This document shows, piece by piece, positions 62,775-64,000 of a DNA stretch of 64,000 bases. How positions within the stretch are numbered: the stretch's first letter is position 1; each line of letters begins with the position of its first letter. A program made the position numbers and the translations under genes. The notes beneath the pieces are model-generated. The model was not told the DNA's origin, ran no database searches, and was given only the letters and a program-made list of their open reading frames with translations. The DNA lies in NCBI GenBank assembly GCA_904373265.1, contig CAJFEE010000007.1:1-64000 (forward strand), read 5' to 3'. The stretch comes from Candidatus Harrysmithiimonas galli. Lineage in GTDB: Bacteria > Bacillota > Bacilli > CAJFEE01.

Positions 62775-63851
62775 TTATTTCCGGTGCATTTTAAACTCCA
62801 AAAACAATTCGTTATAATAAGCCAAATTGCGTTTGCCCAGATTTTCATAAACCTCCAGACGTTCAACTACTGCATCGGGCGGATAAAAACGCTCGTCGTT
62901 GACAATTTCGGGATCCATCAATTCCAGTGCAGACAAATTCGGTGTAGAGTAACCGATGTACTCTGCATTTTGTGCCGCATTTTCCGGACGCAGCATAAAA
63001 TCAATAAACTGATGTGCAGCTTCTACATTTTTTGCCGTTTTCGGAATAACCATATTATCAAAGAAAATATTGGAACCTTCTGGCGGCAAAACATAGTCCA
63101 ATGCTTCATTGTCCCACATCATTTCAGCGGCATCCCCTGACCAAGTTACACCAATTCCTGCCTCATTATTAACCATCAACAATTTCATTTCATCGCCAAT
63201 AATGGCCTTAATATTTGGTGTCAATAAATCCAACTTCTCCTTTGCTGCAATCAGCTTCTCTTTATCCGTTGTATTCAAAGAATGATGTAAGCTGTTTAAA
63301 GAAAAACCCAGTACTTCACGTGCACTGTCTACCAAAAAGATTTCATTTTCCAACTTCGGATTCCATAAATCATCCCAATGTTCCAATACAATATTTTCAT
63401 CCAATAATTCCGAATTATACACAATCCCGACAGTACCCCAAAAATAAGGAATTGAATATTGATTGCCTGGATCGAATACCAAATCCATAAACCGCGGGTC
63501 AATATGTTTTAAATTTGGCAACTTGTTATGATCCAGTGGCAATAGCAAATCCTCCTCAATCATTTTGTTAATCATATATTCCGAAGGAACAGCGATATCA
63601 TAATTTGTTCCACCCTGCTCAATTTTCACAAGCATAGCTTCATTGGAGTCAAAGGTTTCATATACAACGGTTAATCCGGTCTCTTCCTTAAATTTTGCCA
63701 AAAGATCTGGATCCAAATAATCGCCCCAATTGTAAATGGTCAATGTATCACTCCCGGAAAATCCCTCAGAAACATTCAAGCGGTGATTAACAAAAAACAA
63801 GCCAACAACCAAAATCAAAACGACAACCAATGTTTGAAACAATGCTTTCAT
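62775..63851 (-). CDS. potD: Spermidine/putrescine-binding protein PotD
   Basis: A 358-residue periplasmic-type binding protein for polyamine uptake. An N-terminal membrane anchor (about residues 5-22) lacks a lipobox cysteine, so it is held by its signal helix or released. The fold has LTIYNWGDYLDPDLLAKFKE, YDIAVPSEYMI, WGTVGIVYNS and GVTWSGDAAEMMW, all typical of PotD, including the aromatic and acidic residues that bind polyamines. The ATG overlaps the potC stop. AAGGAGG lies about 14 bases upstream within potC. Confidence 0.94.
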   Translation of the reverse strand: MKALFQTLVVVLILVVGLFFVNHRLNVSEGFSGSDTLTIYNWGDYLDPDLLAKFKEETGLTVVYETFDSNEAMLVKIEQGGTNYDIAVPSEYMINKMIEEDLLLPLDHNKLPNLKHIDPRFMDLVFDPGNQYSIPYFWGTVGIVYNSELLDENIVLEHWDDLWNPKLENEIFLVDSAREVLGFSLNSLHHSLNTTDKEKLIAAKEKLDLLTPNIKAIIGDEMKLLMVNNEAGIGVTWSGDAAEMMWDNEALDYVLPPEGSNIFFDNMVIPKTAKNVEAAHQFIDFMLRPENAAQNAEYIGYSTPNLSALELMDPEIVNDERFYPPDAVVERLEVYENLGKRNLAYYNELFLEFKMHRK

Positions 63852-64000
63852 GATCTCACTGTACCTCCTTTCTTTCGTTTATCACGTGTAAATATATAGA
63901 CCGCTAAAACAACAATTACAGTAATAATAAAAATAATGGTAGTTAAAGCATTGATCTCCAAAGAAATTCCCATGCGAGCCATCGAATAAATTTCTACTGC
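63848..64000 (-). CDS. potC: Polyamine ABC transporter permease PotC, C-terminal part
   Basis: The last 50 codons of a permease that continues beyond the right edge. AVEIYSMARMGISLEINALT and a final membrane helix (IIFIITVIVVLAVYIF) with a basic tail are as in PotC. It overlaps potD by 4 bp (ATGA), so it belongs to a potABCD-type operon transcribed leftwards. Confidence 0.88.
   Translation of the reverse strand, partial: AVEIYSMARMGISLEINALTTIIFIITVIVVLAVYIFTRDKRKKGGTVRS

Overview
The window looks like the chromosome of an endospore-forming, low-GC Bacillales bacterium. The evidence is a gamma-type small acid-soluble spore protein (sspE), the mutY-yfhP neighbourhood, ytxG/ytxJ (YtxJ is a bacillithiol-linked redox protein), a fused chorismate mutase-DAHP synthase, Bacillus-type rrn leader sequences, and T-box and SAM-I leaders. 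I cannot name the species.

Layout. 0-8 kb: tandem rrn promoters and a 16S leader reading off the left edge, a Crp/Fnr regulator, an HSL-type esterase, a decayed 2 kb stretch and two paralogous HD-GYP proteins. 8-14.6 kb: sspE, mutY, yfhP, a small probable spore ORF, a padR-DUF1700-DUF4097 operon behind a 41-bp palindrome, and a patatin-like protein. 14.6-16.1 kb: a GC-rich mobile-element scar with a recombinase stub and a GNAT gene. 16.8-24.1 kb: a seven-gene CMP-legionaminic acid operon. 25.1-30.9 kb: a compact type III-A-like CRISPR operon. 32-51.3 kb: mostly core genes (ytxJ, ytxG, M29 aminopeptidase, murC, metQ, cshA, ddl, a membrane-fused murF, a hydrolase, a secreted beta-helix protein, tyrA, hisC, aroA). 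51.4-62.4 kb: a 24-repeat CRISPR array and a complete type I-B cas operon. 62.7-64 kb: potD and the end of potC.

The most interesting part is 62.0-62.4 kb, just upstream of cas6. A solitary, degenerate repeat-spacer-repeat unit has its own promoter (TTGAAA-17-CATAAT) and terminator. Its 27-nt pseudo-spacer matches the promoter of the adjacent transcript over positions 1-18, with one mismatch, at position 6, the base that type I Cascade flips out. That promoter (TTGCAA-17-TATAAT) drives a 14-codon ORF with a strong Shine-Dalgarno sequence. This is the architecture of a CreTA toxin-antitoxin RNA pair, in which Cascade charged with the crRNA-like CreA represses the toxin CreT and so addicts the cell to its cas genes. 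I find no such unit annotated by any simple gene-calling logic, because both parts are far too short.

The second notable system is the type III operon at 25-31 kb. Its Cas10 has no HD nuclease domain, no csm2 or cas6 gene is present, and the slot usually held by csm6 encodes a two-helix membrane protein with a cytoplasmic alpha/beta domain. It probably borrows crRNAs from the type I-B array and may signal by cyclic oligoadenylate to a membrane effector. Within the I-B operon, an internal start with a very strong ribosome binding site in cas8b should produce the small subunit Cas11b, and a hairpin terminator between cas5 and cas3 may set the Cascade:Cas3 ratio.
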